Below are positions 32,049 to 42,276 of a stretch of DNA of 64,000 nt, in pieces. Position numbers and translations under genes: made by a program. The stretch comes from Lentzea terrae (lineage in GTDB: Bacteria > Actinomycetota > Actinomycetes > Mycobacteriales > Pseudonocardiaceae). The notes beneath the pieces were generated by a model. The model did no database searches, was not told where the DNA came from, and saw only the letters and a program-made list of their open reading frames with translations. Positions within the stretch are counted from its first letter, which is position 1. The number at the start of each line of letters is the position of its first letter. The DNA is taken from contig NZ_QFWW01000035.1 of the NCBI RefSeq assembly GCF_003265345.1, positions 1 to 64,000 on the forward strand. The letters are read 5' to 3'.

Positions 32049-33617
32049 TCACTTGCCTTCCTGCACGGAGACCGGGTCGGTCACGCCGACCTCGGTCAGC
32101 GTCGCCCCGACAGTCGGGGTGATGACGTCGAGCACCGGCTGCGGGTAGAACCCGAGTGCCAGCACGATGACAACGAGCGGCGCCAGCACTGCGATCTCGC
32201 GCTTGTTGAGGTCGCCGATGGACGTCTTCTTCTCCGGGTCGCCGACAGCGCCCGGACCAGCGGCAGCCGCCACGAGGGCGTCGCCGCGCAGCGGGCCGGT
32301 CATCATCCGCTGGTAGAGCCACAGCACGTAGAGCGCCGCGAGCACCATGCCGACCGTCGCGAGAATCGTCGCGACCGGCTGCGTCGGGAACGAGCCGATC
32401 AGCACCAGGAACTCGGAGACGAACGAGTTCGTGCCCGGCAGCGACAGCGTGGTCAGACCGGAGATCAGCAGCATGCCGGCGAGCAGCGGCGCCACCTTCG
32501 ACATGCCGCCGTAGTCGGAGATCTGCGACGAACCACCGCGCGCGATCACCATGCCGATCACCAGGATCAGCATGCCGGTCGAGATCGAGTGGTTGAGCAT
32601 GTACGACACCGAGCCCACGCCGGCCTGCGACGTGAACGCGAAGATGCCGAGCGCGATGAAGCCGAAGTGCGCGATCGAGACGTACGCGAGGAACCGCTTC
32701 ATGTCCCGCTGGCCCGTGGCGAGCAGCGATCCGTAAAGGACACCGGCCACCGCGAGCACAAGAATGTACGGCGCCAGGTTCTTCGACGCCGTCGGGAACA
32801 TCGGCAGCAGGTAGCGCAGCATGCCGAACGTGCCGACCTTGTCCAGGATGCCGACGACGATCACCGTGACGCCGATGGGCGCCTCGGCCGCCGCGTCGGG
32901 CAGCCAGGTGTGGAACGGCACGAGCGGCGCCTTGATCGCGAACGCCAGGAAGAAGCCGAGGAACAGCCAGGTCTGCGTCGTCGGGTCGGCGTCGCGCACG
33001 ACCGTCACCAGCGTCGCCCAGTCGAACGTGCCCTTGCCCAGCTCGTCCGACGCCATCGCGTAGGCGCCGATCGCGGAGGCCAGCATGATCAGGCCACCGA
33101 GGAACGAGTACAGGAAGAACTTGACCGCCGCGTACTGCCTGCGCGCGCCGCCGTAGCCGCCGATCAGGAAGTACATCGGGATCAGCATGACCTCGAACAG
33201 CACGTAGAACAGGAAGACGTCGGTGGCCGCGAACACCGCGACCGTCACCGAGGTCTGCACCAGGATCAGCGCGAGGTAGCCGCCCTGGGAACGGCCGGCG
33301 GGCAGCTTCTCCGTCCAGCCGGCACCGATCACCAGCGGGATCAGCAGTGCGATGACCGCGATCATCACCAGTGCGATGCCGTCGATGCCGAACGACAGCT
33401 GCACGCCGAACGCCGGGATCCAGTCCACCGCGGACTTGAGCTGGATGCGGTCGCCGTCCGGGTCGTAGGCGAACCACAGCATTCCGGCGAGCACCAGCTC
33501 GACGAGCGAGAACGCCAGTGCGACGAGCTTGACCTTCGTGTCGTCCTTGCGCAGGAACGCCACCACCAGCGCGCCGACCAGCGGCACGACCAGCAGTGCG
33601 ATCAGAACCCAGCTCAC
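32049..33617 (-). CDS. nuoM: NADH-quinone oxidoreductase subunit M
   Basis: 522 residues. Typical NuoM features are SFGIDGIALVMI, FYVLFEVMLIPMYFLIG, KFFLYSFLGGLIML, and KAPLVPFHTWLPDAAAEAP, the broken helix with the proton-channel lysine. GTG start overlaps the nuoL stop by 4 nt. Confidence 0.97.
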   Translation of the reverse strand: MSWVLIALLVVPLVGALVVAFLRKDDTKVKLVALAFSLVELVLAGMLWFAYDPDGDRIQLKSAVDWIPAFGVQLSFGIDGIALVMIAVIALLIPLVIGAGWTEKLPAGRSQGGYLALILVQTSVTVAVFAATDVFLFYVLFEVMLIPMYFLIGGYGGARRQYAAVKFFLYSFLGGLIMLASAIGAYAMASDELGKGTFDWATLVTVVRDADPTTQTWLFLGFFLAFAIKAPLVPFHTWLPDAAAEAPIGVTVIVVGILDKVGTFGMLRYLLPMFPTASKNLAPYILVLAVAGVLYGSLLATGQRDMKRFLAYVSIAHFGFIALGIFAFTSQAGVGSVSYMLNHSISTGMLILVIGMVIARGGSSQISDYGGMSKVAPLLAGMLLISGLTTLSLPGTNSFVSEFLVLIGSFPTQPVATILATVGMVLAALYVLWLYQRMMTGPLRGDALVAAAAGPGAVGDPEKKTSIGDLNKREIAVLAPLVVIVLALGFYPQPVLDVITPTVGATLTEVGVTDPVSVQEGK

Positions 33618-35548
33618 GAGAACCTCACCACCAGGAGCGCCCCGAGCACGAAGATCGAGCCCAGCAGCATGGACAGTGCGTAGGAGCGGACGAACCCGGT
33701 CTGCAGCCTGCGCAACCGGCCGGAGCTACCGCCGAGCAGCGCCGCGGTGCCGTTGACCAGACCGTCGACGCCCTTCAGGTCGAGGAACACCAGCGCGCGG
33801 GTGAGCCAGGTGCCCGGCCGCGCGAAGAGGGCCTCGTTCAGTGCGTTGCCGTAGAGGTCCGCACGAGCCGCGCGCACCGGCCACGCCACCCGCGCCGGCG
33901 CCTCGACCGGCTGCTTGCCGCGAGCGAAGAGCAGGAACGCGAGTCCAGCACCGACCACCGCGAGCACGACGGTCAGGATCCCGACCATGCCGTGCGAGAT
34001 GACGCCGTGCTCTTCCTTCAGCTCGCCCAGCGACGGCTCCAGCCAGCCGGCGAGACGTCCGCCGGAGGAGAGGAACCAGCCGCCGCCGATCGAGCCGACC
34101 GCCAGGATGATCATCGGGACGGTCATCGAGAGCGGGGACTCGTGCGGGTGGTAGTCGCGGCCGTCCTCGGACTTCAGCTCCTTCCAGCGGGGCTTGCCCA
34201 GGAAGACGAGGATCAGCAGGCGCGTCATGTAGAACGCGGTCAGCGCGGCACCGAGCAGCGCGACGCCGCCGAAGACCCACGGGCGCCAGCCTTCGCCGGT
34301 GAACGCCGCCGCGATGATGGCGTCCTTCGAGAAGTAGCCGGCGAACGGCGGGATGCCGATCAGCGCGAGGTAGCCGAGCGTCCAGGTGACGAACGTGATC
34401 GGCAGGAACTTCGCCAGGCCGCCCATCCGCCGGATGTTGCCCTCGTCGTTCATGCCGTGCATGACCGAACCGGCACCGAGGAAGAGCCCTGCCTTGAAGA
34501 AGCCGTGCGTGAGCAGGTGCATGATGCCGAGCGCGTAACCCACCGGGCCGAGGCCCACCGCGAGGATCATGTAGCCGATCTGCGAGACCGTGGAGTACGC
34601 CAGGACTTTCTTGAAGTCGTCGTAGGCGCAACCGATGATGCAACCGATCAGCAGCGTGACCGCACCGATGATCATCACGACCAGGCGGCCGTCGGCGGTG
34701 AGGTCGTAGAGCGGGTTCGAGCGGGCGATCAGGTACACACCCGCGGTCACCATCGTTGCCGCGTGGATCAGGGCGGACACCGGGGTCGGACCCGCCATGG
34801 CGTCCGGCAACCAGGCCTGCAGCGGGAACTGACCGGACTTGCCGCAGGCACCCAGGAGCAGCAGCAGCGTGATCGCGAGGACCTCGGCGGACGAGAACTC
34901 GCTGACCCGGCTGAAGACCTCGGTGTACTGCGTGGTCCCGAGCCGGTTGAACATCATGAAGATCGCGATGGCCAGACCGAGGTCACCGACGCGGTTCATC
35001 AGGAAGGCCTTCTTGGCCGCCGACGCCGCCTCAGGCTTGTACTGGTACCAGCCGATCAGCAGGTACGAGGCGAGACCGACGCCCTCCCAGCCGAAGTACA
35101 GGGTCACGAAACCGTTGCCCAGCACCAGCAGGAGCATCGCCGACACGAAGAGGTTGAGGTAGGCGAAGAACTTCCGCCTGCCTTCCTCGTGTGCCATGTA
35201 GCCGATCGAGTAGATGTGGATCAGCGAGCCCACACCGGTGATCAGCAGCACGAACGTGAGCGACAGCGGGTCGAGCCGCAGTCCGAACTCGACGGTCAGC
35301 GCGTTGACGTCGAGCCAGTTGAACAGGTGCAGGTTCTGCACCCGCTCTTCCGGCGACAGGCCGAGCGTCGAGAAGAACAGCGCGAGTCCGTAGCCGAACG
35401 CGCCGAGGATGGTGGCGCAGCCGAGCAGATGACCCCACTTGTCGGCGCGCTTGCCACCGACCAGCAGCACCACCGCGCCGAACGCGGGCAGCGCCAACAG
35501 AAGCCAGGCGAGACTAGCCAGCCCGCTGGCGGCAACAGGTTCCGTCAC
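33614..35548 (-). CDS. nuoL: NADH-quinone oxidoreductase subunit L
   Basis: 644 residues, the distal proton-pumping subunit with the long lateral helix at the C-terminus. Seen: LFVSAMLLLVLGNGFVTLYF-GWEGVGLASYLLIG, QFPLQAWLPDAMAGPTPVSA and HAATMVTAGVYLIAR. The C-terminal stretch ends with helices at about 580-640. GTG/ATG start region 10 nt after nuoK. Confidence 0.97.
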   Translation of the reverse strand: MTEPVAASGLASLAWLLLALPAFGAVVLLVGGKRADKWGHLLGCATILGAFGYGLALFFSTLGLSPEERVQNLHLFNWLDVNALTVEFGLRLDPLSLTFVLLITGVGSLIHIYSIGYMAHEEGRRKFFAYLNLFVSAMLLLVLGNGFVTLYFGWEGVGLASYLLIGWYQYKPEAASAAKKAFLMNRVGDLGLAIAIFMMFNRLGTTQYTEVFSRVSEFSSAEVLAITLLLLLGACGKSGQFPLQAWLPDAMAGPTPVSALIHAATMVTAGVYLIARSNPLYDLTADGRLVVMIIGAVTLLIGCIIGCAYDDFKKVLAYSTVSQIGYMILAVGLGPVGYALGIMHLLTHGFFKAGLFLGAGSVMHGMNDEGNIRRMGGLAKFLPITFVTWTLGYLALIGIPPFAGYFSKDAIIAAAFTGEGWRPWVFGGVALLGAALTAFYMTRLLILVFLGKPRWKELKSEDGRDYHPHESPLSMTVPMIILAVGSIGGGWFLSSGGRLAGWLEPSLGELKEEHGVISHGMVGILTVVLAVVGAGLAFLLFARGKQPVEAPARVAWPVRAARADLYGNALNEALFARPGTWLTRALVFLDLKGVDGLVNGTAALLGGSSGRLRRLQTGFVRSYALSMLLGSIFVLGALLVVRFS

Positions 35549-35558
35549 CGGTGACCCC

Positions 35559-35858
35559 TCAGTACTTCAGCAGGTTCGAGTCGTCGACCGAGGCCGAGCG
35601 ACGCGTCCGGAAGATGGACATGATGATCGCGAGGCCGACGACGACCTCCGCCGCGGCGACGACCATCACGAAGAACGCCATCACCTGACCGTCGAGCGAG
35701 CCGTTGATCCGTGCGAACGTCACGAGGCTCAGGTTGACCGCGTTGAGCATGAGCTCGACGCACATGAAGACCACGATGGCGTTGCGGCGCACGAGAACAC
35801 CGACGGCGCCGATGCTGAACAGCAGCGCTGACAGCAGCAGGTAGTACGTGGGAGTCAC
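35559..35858 (-). CDS. nuoK: NADH-quinone oxidoreductase subunit K
   Basis: 99 residues, three transmembrane helices, with the conserved membrane glutamates in CVELMLNAVNL and VVAAAEVVVGLAIIM. ATG/GTG start overlaps the nuoJ stop by 4 nt. The final helix ends at the usual length for NuoK. Confidence 0.96.
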   Translation of the reverse strand: MTPTYYLLLSALLFSIGAVGVLVRRNAIVVFMCVELMLNAVNLSLVTFARINGSLDGQVMAFFVMVVAAAEVVVGLAIIMSIFRTRRSASVDDSNLLKY

Positions 35859-36706
35859 GACTCACTTCCCTTGAGCGCGTGCGGGTCCGGCTGGTGGCCG
35901 GTGCCCGCGACGTCGGCGACGTCCTCCGACAACGCGGACTTGTCGGTCGCCTCGATGACCTCGAACAGCGACTCCTCCGACACGCTGCCGTCGGGCAGCA
36001 GCGCGGGGGTGGCCACCGAGTTCGCGGTGGCGAAGACGCCGGGACCGGGGATGGACCCGACCCGCTTGCCCTCCTGGAAGCGCTCCTCGACGAGTTCCTT
36101 CTGCGTCTTCTTGGACGGCTTCCCGTCCCTGCCGACGAAGGCCAGGATCATCGCGCCGAGCGCGGCGACGATCAGCAGCGCCGAGGTGAGCTCGAACGGG
36201 AACAGGTAGTCGGTGAAGAGCTTCACGCCGATGTTGCCGACGTTGCCGCCGTTCGTGGCGTTCGCCTCCGCGAGGCCCTTCGGCTCCACCGAGGTGAGCG
36301 CGCGGGCGACGGAGCCGACCATCAGGACGGCGAACCCGATGCCGAGCAACGCGGCCGCGAGTCGTTGTCCGCGAATGACTTCGACCACGGAGTCCGAACT
36401 GTCGCGGCCGACCATCATGAGCACGAACAGGAACAGCATCATGATCGCGCCGGTGTAGACGATGATCTGCACGAAGCCGAGGAACGGCGCCTGCTGGACC
36501 ATGTACAGCACACCGAGGCTGAGCATCGTCAGCACGAGCCACAGCGCGGAGTGGACCGCGTTGCGCGCGAAGAGCATGCCGAGCGCACCGGCCAGCGCGA
36601 GCGGACCGAGCACCCAGAACGCGATCACCTCGCCGGTGGTCACGGTGTCGACCGCGCGCTGCACGGGCTCCGGCTGCTGAGCCAGAAGACTGACGAGGAG
36701 GCTCAC
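35855..36706 (-). CDS. nuoJ: NADH-quinone oxidoreductase subunit J, with C-terminal extension
   Basis: 283 residues. Five transmembrane helices, with the conserved VQIIVYTGAIMMLFLFVLMM. The GTG at 36706 overlaps the nuoI stop by 4 nt. About 90 residues after the last helix (RDGKPSKKTQKEL...PDPHALKGSES) are charged and probably cytoplasmic, longer than in E. coli NuoJ (184 residues); similar tails occur in actinobacterial homologues. Confidence 0.94.
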   Translation of the reverse strand: MSLLVSLLAQQPEPVQRAVDTVTTGEVIAFWVLGPLALAGALGMLFARNAVHSALWLVLTMLSLGVLYMVQQAPFLGFVQIIVYTGAIMMLFLFVLMMVGRDSSDSVVEVIRGQRLAAALLGIGFAVLMVGSVARALTSVEPKGLAEANATNGGNVGNIGVKLFTDYLFPFELTSALLIVAALGAMILAFVGRDGKPSKKTQKELVEERFQEGKRVGSIPGPGVFATANSVATPALLPDGSVSEESLFEVIEATDKSALSEDVADVAGTGHQPDPHALKGSES

Positions 36707-37218
36707 TGCTGGGCCTCCTTCGCGAGCTGCGGGCCGTTCACGTAGTAGTCCTGCTCGTTCTCGCCCAGCCGCATCGGGTGCGGCGGCTGCTCCATGCCGG
36801 GCAGCAGCGGGGCGAGCAGGTCTTCCTTGGTGAAGATCAGGTCCTGCCGGTTGTCGTCGGCGAGCTCGTACTCGTTCGTCATCGTGAGCGAACGGGTCGG
36901 GCACGCCTCGATGCACAGGCCGCAGCCGATGCAGCGCAGGTAGTTGATCTGGTAGTCCATGCCGTAGCGCTCACCGGGCGAGTAGCGCTCGTCCTCGGTG
37001 TTGTCGCCACCTTCGACGAAGATCGCGTCCGCGGGGCAGGCCCACGCGCACAGCTCGCAGCCGACGCACTTCTCCAGCCCGTCCGGGTGCCGGTTCAGCT
37101 GGTGCCGGCCGTGGAACCGCGGCGCGGTCACCTTCTTGACCTCGGGGTACTCCTCCGTCACCACCTTCTTGAACATGGTGCCGAAGGTGACGCCGAAGCC
37201 TTTGAGGGACTCGAACAT
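36703..37218 (-). CDS. nuoI: NADH-quinone oxidoreductase subunit I
   Basis: 171 residues with two [4Fe-4S] motifs, CVGCELCAWACPADA (about 52-66) and CIGCGLCIEACPTRS (about 97-111), carrying clusters N6a and N6b. The N-terminus LKGFGVTFGTMFKKVVTEEY is the membrane-lying helix. It lies between nuoH and nuoJ as in typical operons; 2 nt after the nuoH stop. Confidence 0.97.
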   Translation of the reverse strand: MFESLKGFGVTFGTMFKKVVTEEYPEVKKVTAPRFHGRHQLNRHPDGLEKCVGCELCAWACPADAIFVEGGDNTEDERYSPGERYGMDYQINYLRCIGCGLCIEACPTRSLTMTNEYELADDNRQDLIFTKEDLLAPLLPGMEQPPHPMRLGENEQDYYVNGPQLAKEAQQ

Positions 37219-37220
37219 CC

Positions 37221-38549
37221 CTACTCAGCCTCCTTCGCGGTGGGAGCGGCGGCCAGAACCTGGTCGTCCTTGGGAATGTTCGCCACCTTGACCTTGCGCT
37301 TGGGCGCGGCCTTCGGAACGACGAGGTCGAGCGGCGGCACCGGGAAGCCGGAACCCGCGAGCGGCACGCCCTTGGTGTCCTGGACCTTCTTGTCCGGCAG
37401 CAGGAACGAGACCAGCAGCACGAGGCCGACGACCACGCCGAGCGCGATGAGCCGCTGCGCCGTGGAGAGCTGCTGGATGGCACCGGTGCGGATGACCGCG
37501 ACGGCCATGATCCAGACGAGGCTGGTCGGGACCAGCACCTTCCAACCCAGCTTCATGAACTGGTCGTAGCGCAGGCGGGGCAGCGTGCCGCGCAGCCAGA
37601 TGAAGAGGAACAGGAAGAACAGCGTCTTGCCGATGAACCAGAGCAGGCCCCACCAGCCGGTGTTCATGAACTCACCGCTCCACGGCGCCTTGTAGCCGCC
37701 GAGGAAGAGCGTGGTCGCGAGCGCCGAGACGGTGACCATGTTGACGTACTCGGCGAGGAAGAACAGCGCGAACTTCAGCGAGCTGTACTCGGTGTGGAAG
37801 CCACCGACCAGCTCCGACTCGGCCTCGGGGAGGTCGAACGGCGCGCGGTTGGTCTCGCCGACCATCGACACCACGTAGATCACGAAGCTGGGGAACAGCA
37901 GGATGCCGAACCAGCCGGGCAGCACGCCGAGCACCGTCGAAGCCTGGGCGTTCACGATGTCGCCGGTCGACAGCGAGCCGGTGAACATGATCACCGCGAC
38001 GATCGACAGGCCCATCGCGATCTCGTAGGAGATCACCTGCGCGGCCGAGCGCAGGGCACCGAGCAGCGGGTACGGCGAGCCGGAGGCCCAGCCGGACAAC
38101 ACGATGCCGTAGACGCCGAGCGACGAGCAGGCCAGCACCACCAGCACGCCGACCGGGAGGTCGACGAGCTGCAGCGCGGTCTGCTGGCCGAACAGGTTGA
38201 CCTCGCCCGCGAGCGGGATCACCGAGAACGCGAGGAACGCGGGGATGCAGGAGATCACCGGCGCGAGGAAGAACACCCACTTGTCCGCGAGGACCGGCCG
38301 GATGTCCTCCTTGAACGCGAGCTTCAGACCGTCCGCGAGCGACTGCAGCCAGCCGTTGGGGCCCACGCGGTTGGGGCCCGGCCGGTGCTGCATCCGCGCG
38401 ACGACCTTGCGCTCCCAGTTGATCATGAACAGGGTCATGACCACGAGGAACGCGAAGATCCCGACGACCTTGATCAGGATCAGCCAGATCGGGTCGTCCG
38501 CGAGCAGCTTGGCGGTGTCGCCGATGTCCGCTGCGAGGTACTTCGTCAT
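37221..38549 (-). CDS. nuoH: NADH-quinone oxidoreductase subunit H
   Basis: 442 residues, eight or nine transmembrane helices. Conserved MQHRPGPNRVGP loop, LKLAFKEDIRP, ETNRAPFDLPEAESELVGGF-HTEYSSLKFALFF, and RGTLPRLRYDQ: the quinone-channel and coupling signatures. The C-terminus has an added hydrophilic tail (about 390-442). Its start overlaps the nuoG stop by 4 nt. Confidence 0.97.
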   Translation of the reverse strand: MTKYLAADIGDTAKLLADDPIWLILIKVVGIFAFLVVMTLFMINWERKVVARMQHRPGPNRVGPNGWLQSLADGLKLAFKEDIRPVLADKWVFFLAPVISCIPAFLAFSVIPLAGEVNLFGQQTALQLVDLPVGVLVVLACSSLGVYGIVLSGWASGSPYPLLGALRSAAQVISYEIAMGLSIVAVIMFTGSLSTGDIVNAQASTVLGVLPGWFGILLFPSFVIYVVSMVGETNRAPFDLPEAESELVGGFHTEYSSLKFALFFLAEYVNMVTVSALATTLFLGGYKAPWSGEFMNTGWWGLLWFIGKTLFFLFLFIWLRGTLPRLRYDQFMKLGWKVLVPTSLVWIMAVAVIRTGAIQQLSTAQRLIALGVVVGLVLLVSFLLPDKKVQDTKGVPLAGSGFPVPPLDLVVPKAAPKRKVKVANIPKDDQVLAAAPTAKEAE

Positions 38550-40990
38550 GACTTCCCTCCGCTGACGGAGACGATCGAGCCGTGGCCCGCGCCGAGCGTG
38601 GCGCGGACGGTCACGTCACCCGAGTTGGTGGGCAGCCAGATGACGCCCTCGGGCAGGTCGTCGGTCTCTACCGGCAGCGTGATCGCGCCGCGCTCGGTCG
38701 CGACCGTCACGTACCCGCCGGACTCCAGGCCGAACTGCTGCGCCGTGGTCTCGGAGACCTTGGCGACGACCGGGCGAGCCGTGCCGGCCAGGTGCGGCTC
38801 GTCGACCTGCAGCGAGCCGTTGCCGATCAGGCGGTGCCAGGTGGCGAGAACCGCCTTGCCCGCACCGGCCGGGCTCTGCAGCGGCGCGGCGACGTTGAGC
38901 GAGGAACCGCTCGATGCGCCCTCGCCCAGGCGGGCCAGGTCGGCGGCCGAGGCGGCGGGCGTCTGCGTGAACAGGTCCGCGTCCATCTCCACCGCGAGGG
39001 TGTCGAGCACGCGGCAGTCCGGCAGCGCGCCGGTGCCTTCGAGGGTCGTGCCGAACTCGCGGCGGCGACCCTCCCAGTTGAGGTAGCTGCCGGCTTTCTC
39101 GACCGCCGGAGCGATCGGGAGCACGACGTGCGCGTGCGCGGTGACCGCACTCGGCCGCAGCTCCAGGCTCACGATGAAACCGGCCTGCGCCAACGCCTTC
39201 TCCGCGAGCGCGGGGTCGGGCAGGTCGAACGGGTCGACGCCGCCGACCACCAGGCCGGACAGCTCGCCGTTCGCGGCGGCCTCGAGAATTCCGGTGGTGT
39301 CACGGCCGGGCGTCGCCGGGATCGTGCCCTCCTCGACGCCCCAGGTCCGCTCGACCTCGGTGCGCGCGGAGGCGTTCGCGACATGGCGACCACCGGGCAG
39401 CAGGTTCGGCACGGCACCGACCGCGAGCGCACCGCGCTCACCGGCACGGCGCGGGATCCACGCGACCTTGGCACCCGTCCGCTCGGCCAGCTTCGCGACC
39501 GCGGTGAACGCGCCGGGGATCTCGGCGGCGCGCTCGCCGACCAGGATCACCGCGCCGGGCTTGCCCAGCAGGTCGACGACGTCGGAAGCGTGCTCCGGCA
39601 ACGCGTTCAGCGCGTTCGCCTCGGCACCGGGGACGCAGGCGAGCAACGTGCCGAGCGTCTTCTCCACGGCCGGGGTGGTGAACTGGCCGAGGTGGAAGAC
39701 CTTGGTGCCCTTGCGCGCGGCCTTGCGCAGCCGCAGGAAGACGATCGGCGCCTCTTCCTCTGGCTCGAACGCGACCAGCAACGCGGCCGGCGCCTTCTCG
39801 ATGCCCTGGAAGGTGACGCCGTTGTCCGGGTCCGTGAACACCGTGGTGCCGGACAGGAACTCCAGCTCCTCGGCGCTGTGCGGCCGGGCGCGGAAGTCGA
39901 TGTCGTTGGTGCGCAACGCGATCCGGGCGAACTTCGAGTACGCGTAGGCGTCCTCGACGGTCAGGCGGCCGCCGGTCAGCACACCGACGCCGTTCGCGTC
40001 ACGGGCCGCCGCCAGACCGGCCGCCGCGACCTGCAGCGCCTCGGTCCAGGAGGACTCGCGCAGCTCACCGGTCTCCTCGTCGCGCACCAGCGGCCGCTTG
40101 ATGCGGTCGGCCGTCGTGGCGTAGCGGAAGGCGAACCGGCCCTTGTCGCAGATCCACTCCTCGTTGACCTGCGGGTCGTCGCCGGCGAGCTTGCGCTGCA
40201 CCTTGCCGCGCCGCCAGTCGGTGCGCTCGGCACAACCGGAGGAGCAGTGCTCGCAGACGCTCGGCGTCGACACGAGGTCGAACGGCCGGGCGCGGAAGCG
40301 GTAGGCGGCCGACGTGAGCGCGCCGACCGGGCAGATCTGGATGGTGTTGCCGGAGAAGTACGACTGGAACGGCTTCTCCTGCGCCGTACCGATCTGCTGC
40401 TGCGCACCGCGCTCCAGCAGCTCGATGAACGGGTCACCGGCGATCTGCGCGGAGAACCTCGTGCAGCGCTGGCAGAGCACGCAGCGCTCGCGGTCGAGCA
40501 ACACCTGCGTGGAGATGTTGATCGGCTTCGGGAACGTCCGCTTGTGCTCGTGGAAGCGGGAGTCGCTGCGACCGTGCGCGATGGCCTGGTTCTGCAGCGG
40601 GCACTCGCCGCCCTTGTCGCAGATCGGGCAGTCCAGCGGGTGGTTGATGAGCAACAGCTCCATCACACCCTGCTGGGCCTTGTCCGCGACCGGTGAGGTC
40701 AGCTGGGTCTTCACGACCATGCCGTCCGCGACCGTCATCGTGCAGGAGGCCTGCGGCTTCGGCATCGGCCGGCCGCCCATCTCGACCTCGACGAGGCACT
40801 GGCGGCAGGCGCCCGCGGGCTCCAGCAGCGGGTGGTCGCAGAAGCGCGGGATGACCGTGCCGAGGCGCTCGGCCGTGCGGATCAGCAGCTCACCCTTGGG
40901 CGCGATGACCTCGACGCCGTCGATGATCAGCTTGACGTGTCCTTCTGGGACAGCGACCTCAGCGGTGGGCTTGTCAGGGGCGATGGTCAT
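38546..40990 (-). CDS. nuoG: NADH-quinone oxidoreductase subunit G
   Basis: 814 residues. The ferredoxin-like N-terminus binds N1b (FCDHPLLEPAGACRQCLVEVE), followed by cysteines in LLINHPLDCPICDKGGECPLQN for N4/N5 and CVLCQRCTRF. The rest (about 250-814) is a molybdopterin-oxidoreductase-like domain, used structurally here. ATG at 40990 overlaps the nuoF stop by 4 nt; a longer frame upstream would lie inside nuoF. Confidence 0.96.
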   Translation of the reverse strand: MTIAPDKPTAEVAVPEGHVKLIIDGVEVIAPKGELLIRTAERLGTVIPRFCDHPLLEPAGACRQCLVEVEMGGRPMPKPQASCTMTVADGMVVKTQLTSPVADKAQQGVMELLLINHPLDCPICDKGGECPLQNQAIAHGRSDSRFHEHKRTFPKPINISTQVLLDRERCVLCQRCTRFSAQIAGDPFIELLERGAQQQIGTAQEKPFQSYFSGNTIQICPVGALTSAAYRFRARPFDLVSTPSVCEHCSSGCAERTDWRRGKVQRKLAGDDPQVNEEWICDKGRFAFRYATTADRIKRPLVRDEETGELRESSWTEALQVAAAGLAAARDANGVGVLTGGRLTVEDAYAYSKFARIALRTNDIDFRARPHSAEELEFLSGTTVFTDPDNGVTFQGIEKAPAALLVAFEPEEEAPIVFLRLRKAARKGTKVFHLGQFTTPAVEKTLGTLLACVPGAEANALNALPEHASDVVDLLGKPGAVILVGERAAEIPGAFTAVAKLAERTGAKVAWIPRRAGERGALAVGAVPNLLPGGRHVANASARTEVERTWGVEEGTIPATPGRDTTGILEAAANGELSGLVVGGVDPFDLPDPALAEKALAQAGFIVSLELRPSAVTAHAHVVLPIAPAVEKAGSYLNWEGRRREFGTTLEGTGALPDCRVLDTLAVEMDADLFTQTPAASAADLARLGEGASSGSSLNVAAPLQSPAGAGKAVLATWHRLIGNGSLQVDEPHLAGTARPVVAKVSETTAQQFGLESGGYVTVATERGAITLPVETDDLPEGVIWLPTNSGDVTVRATLGAGHGSIVSVSGGKS

Positions 40991-42267
40991 GCGTTCGCTC
41001 CAGCCAGAACCTTGGAGTTCGTGTCGCACAGGGCGAGGAACTCGTCCTTGAAGTACTTGATGCCACTGGTGATCGGGCTGACGGCACCGTCACCGAGCGC
41101 GCAGAACGAGCGGCCGAGGATGTTGTCGCAGACGTCGAGCAACGTGTCGATGTCGCTCGCCGTGCCGTTGCCCGCCACCATCCGCTGCAGGATCTGCACG
41201 AGCCAGTAGGTGCCCTCGCGGCACGGCGTGCACTTGCCGCACGACTCGTGCTTGTAGAACTCCGTCCACTTCATGACGGCCCACGGCACGGACACGGTCT
41301 CGTTGAAGATCTGCAGCGCCGTCGTGCCGAGCATCGAGCCGGCCTCGGCGGCACCCTCGAAGTCCAGCGGCACGTCGAGGTGCTCCGCGGTGAACAGCGG
41401 CGTGGACGAGCCACCCGGCGTCCAGAACTTCAGCGGGATGCCGTCCTTCATGCCACCGGCCATGTCGAGCAGCTGCCGGAGCGTGGTGCCCATCGGCGCC
41501 TCGTACTGGCCGGGGTTCGTGACGTGTCCCGACAGCGAGTAGATCTTCGGACCGGGCGAGCGGTCGCGGCCCATCTCGCGGAACCAGTCCGAGCCGCCGT
41601 TGACGATGAAGGGAACCGACGCGATCGTCTCGACGTTGTTCACCACGGTGGGCGACGCGTAGAGACCCGAGGTCGCGGGGAACGGAGGCTTGAGCCGCGG
41701 CTGGCCACGACGGCCCTCCAGCGAGTCGAGCAGTGCCGTTTCCTCACCGCAGATGTACGCGCCGGCGCCGGCGTGGATCACCACGTCGAGGTCGAAGCCG
41801 CTGCCGAGGATGTCCTTGCCCAGGTAGCCCTTGGCGTACGCCTCGCGCACGGCGGCGTTGAGGCGGCGGATGCAGTGCAGGACCTCGCCGCGGACGTAGA
41901 TCGCCGCGAAGTTCGCGCGGATCGCGTACGACGTGATGATCACGCCCTCGATCAGCGAGTGCGGGTCCGCCATCATCAGCGGGATGTCCTTGCAGGTGCC
42001 CGGCTCGCCCTCGTCGGCGTTGATGACGAGGTAGTGCGGCTTGCCGTCGCCCTGCGGGATGAAGCCCCACTTCATGCCGGTGGGGAAGCCCGCGCCGCCG
42101 CGGCCGCGCAGCCCGGAGTCCTTGCACTGCTGGATGAGCTGGTCCGGGTGGGCCTTGAGCGCCTTGGGCAGGGCGGTGTAGCCGCCGGTGCGCTCGTAGG
42201 TCTCGATGGTCCAGGACTTGGGCTCGGTCCAGCGCGTGGTGAGAACGGGAGTCAGCGGGTTTGCCAT
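40987..42267 (-). CDS. nuoF: NADH-quinone oxidoreductase subunit F
   Basis: 426 residues, the NADH- and FMN-binding subunit. FMN/NAD site GRGGAGFPTGMKW (about 55-67) and YLVINADEGEPGTCKD; [4Fe-4S] N3 cysteines in ESCGKCTPCREG and GRSFCALGDGA. ATG start 9 nt after the nuoE stop, with GGGGGCACC upstream. Confidence 0.97.
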   Translation of the reverse strand: MANPLTPVLTTRWTEPKSWTIETYERTGGYTALPKALKAHPDQLIQQCKDSGLRGRGGAGFPTGMKWGFIPQGDGKPHYLVINADEGEPGTCKDIPLMMADPHSLIEGVIITSYAIRANFAAIYVRGEVLHCIRRLNAAVREAYAKGYLGKDILGSGFDLDVVIHAGAGAYICGEETALLDSLEGRRGQPRLKPPFPATSGLYASPTVVNNVETIASVPFIVNGGSDWFREMGRDRSPGPKIYSLSGHVTNPGQYEAPMGTTLRQLLDMAGGMKDGIPLKFWTPGGSSTPLFTAEHLDVPLDFEGAAEAGSMLGTTALQIFNETVSVPWAVMKWTEFYKHESCGKCTPCREGTYWLVQILQRMVAGNGTASDIDTLLDVCDNILGRSFCALGDGAVSPITSGIKYFKDEFLALCDTNSKVLAGANA

Positions 42268-42276
42268 TGGTGCCCC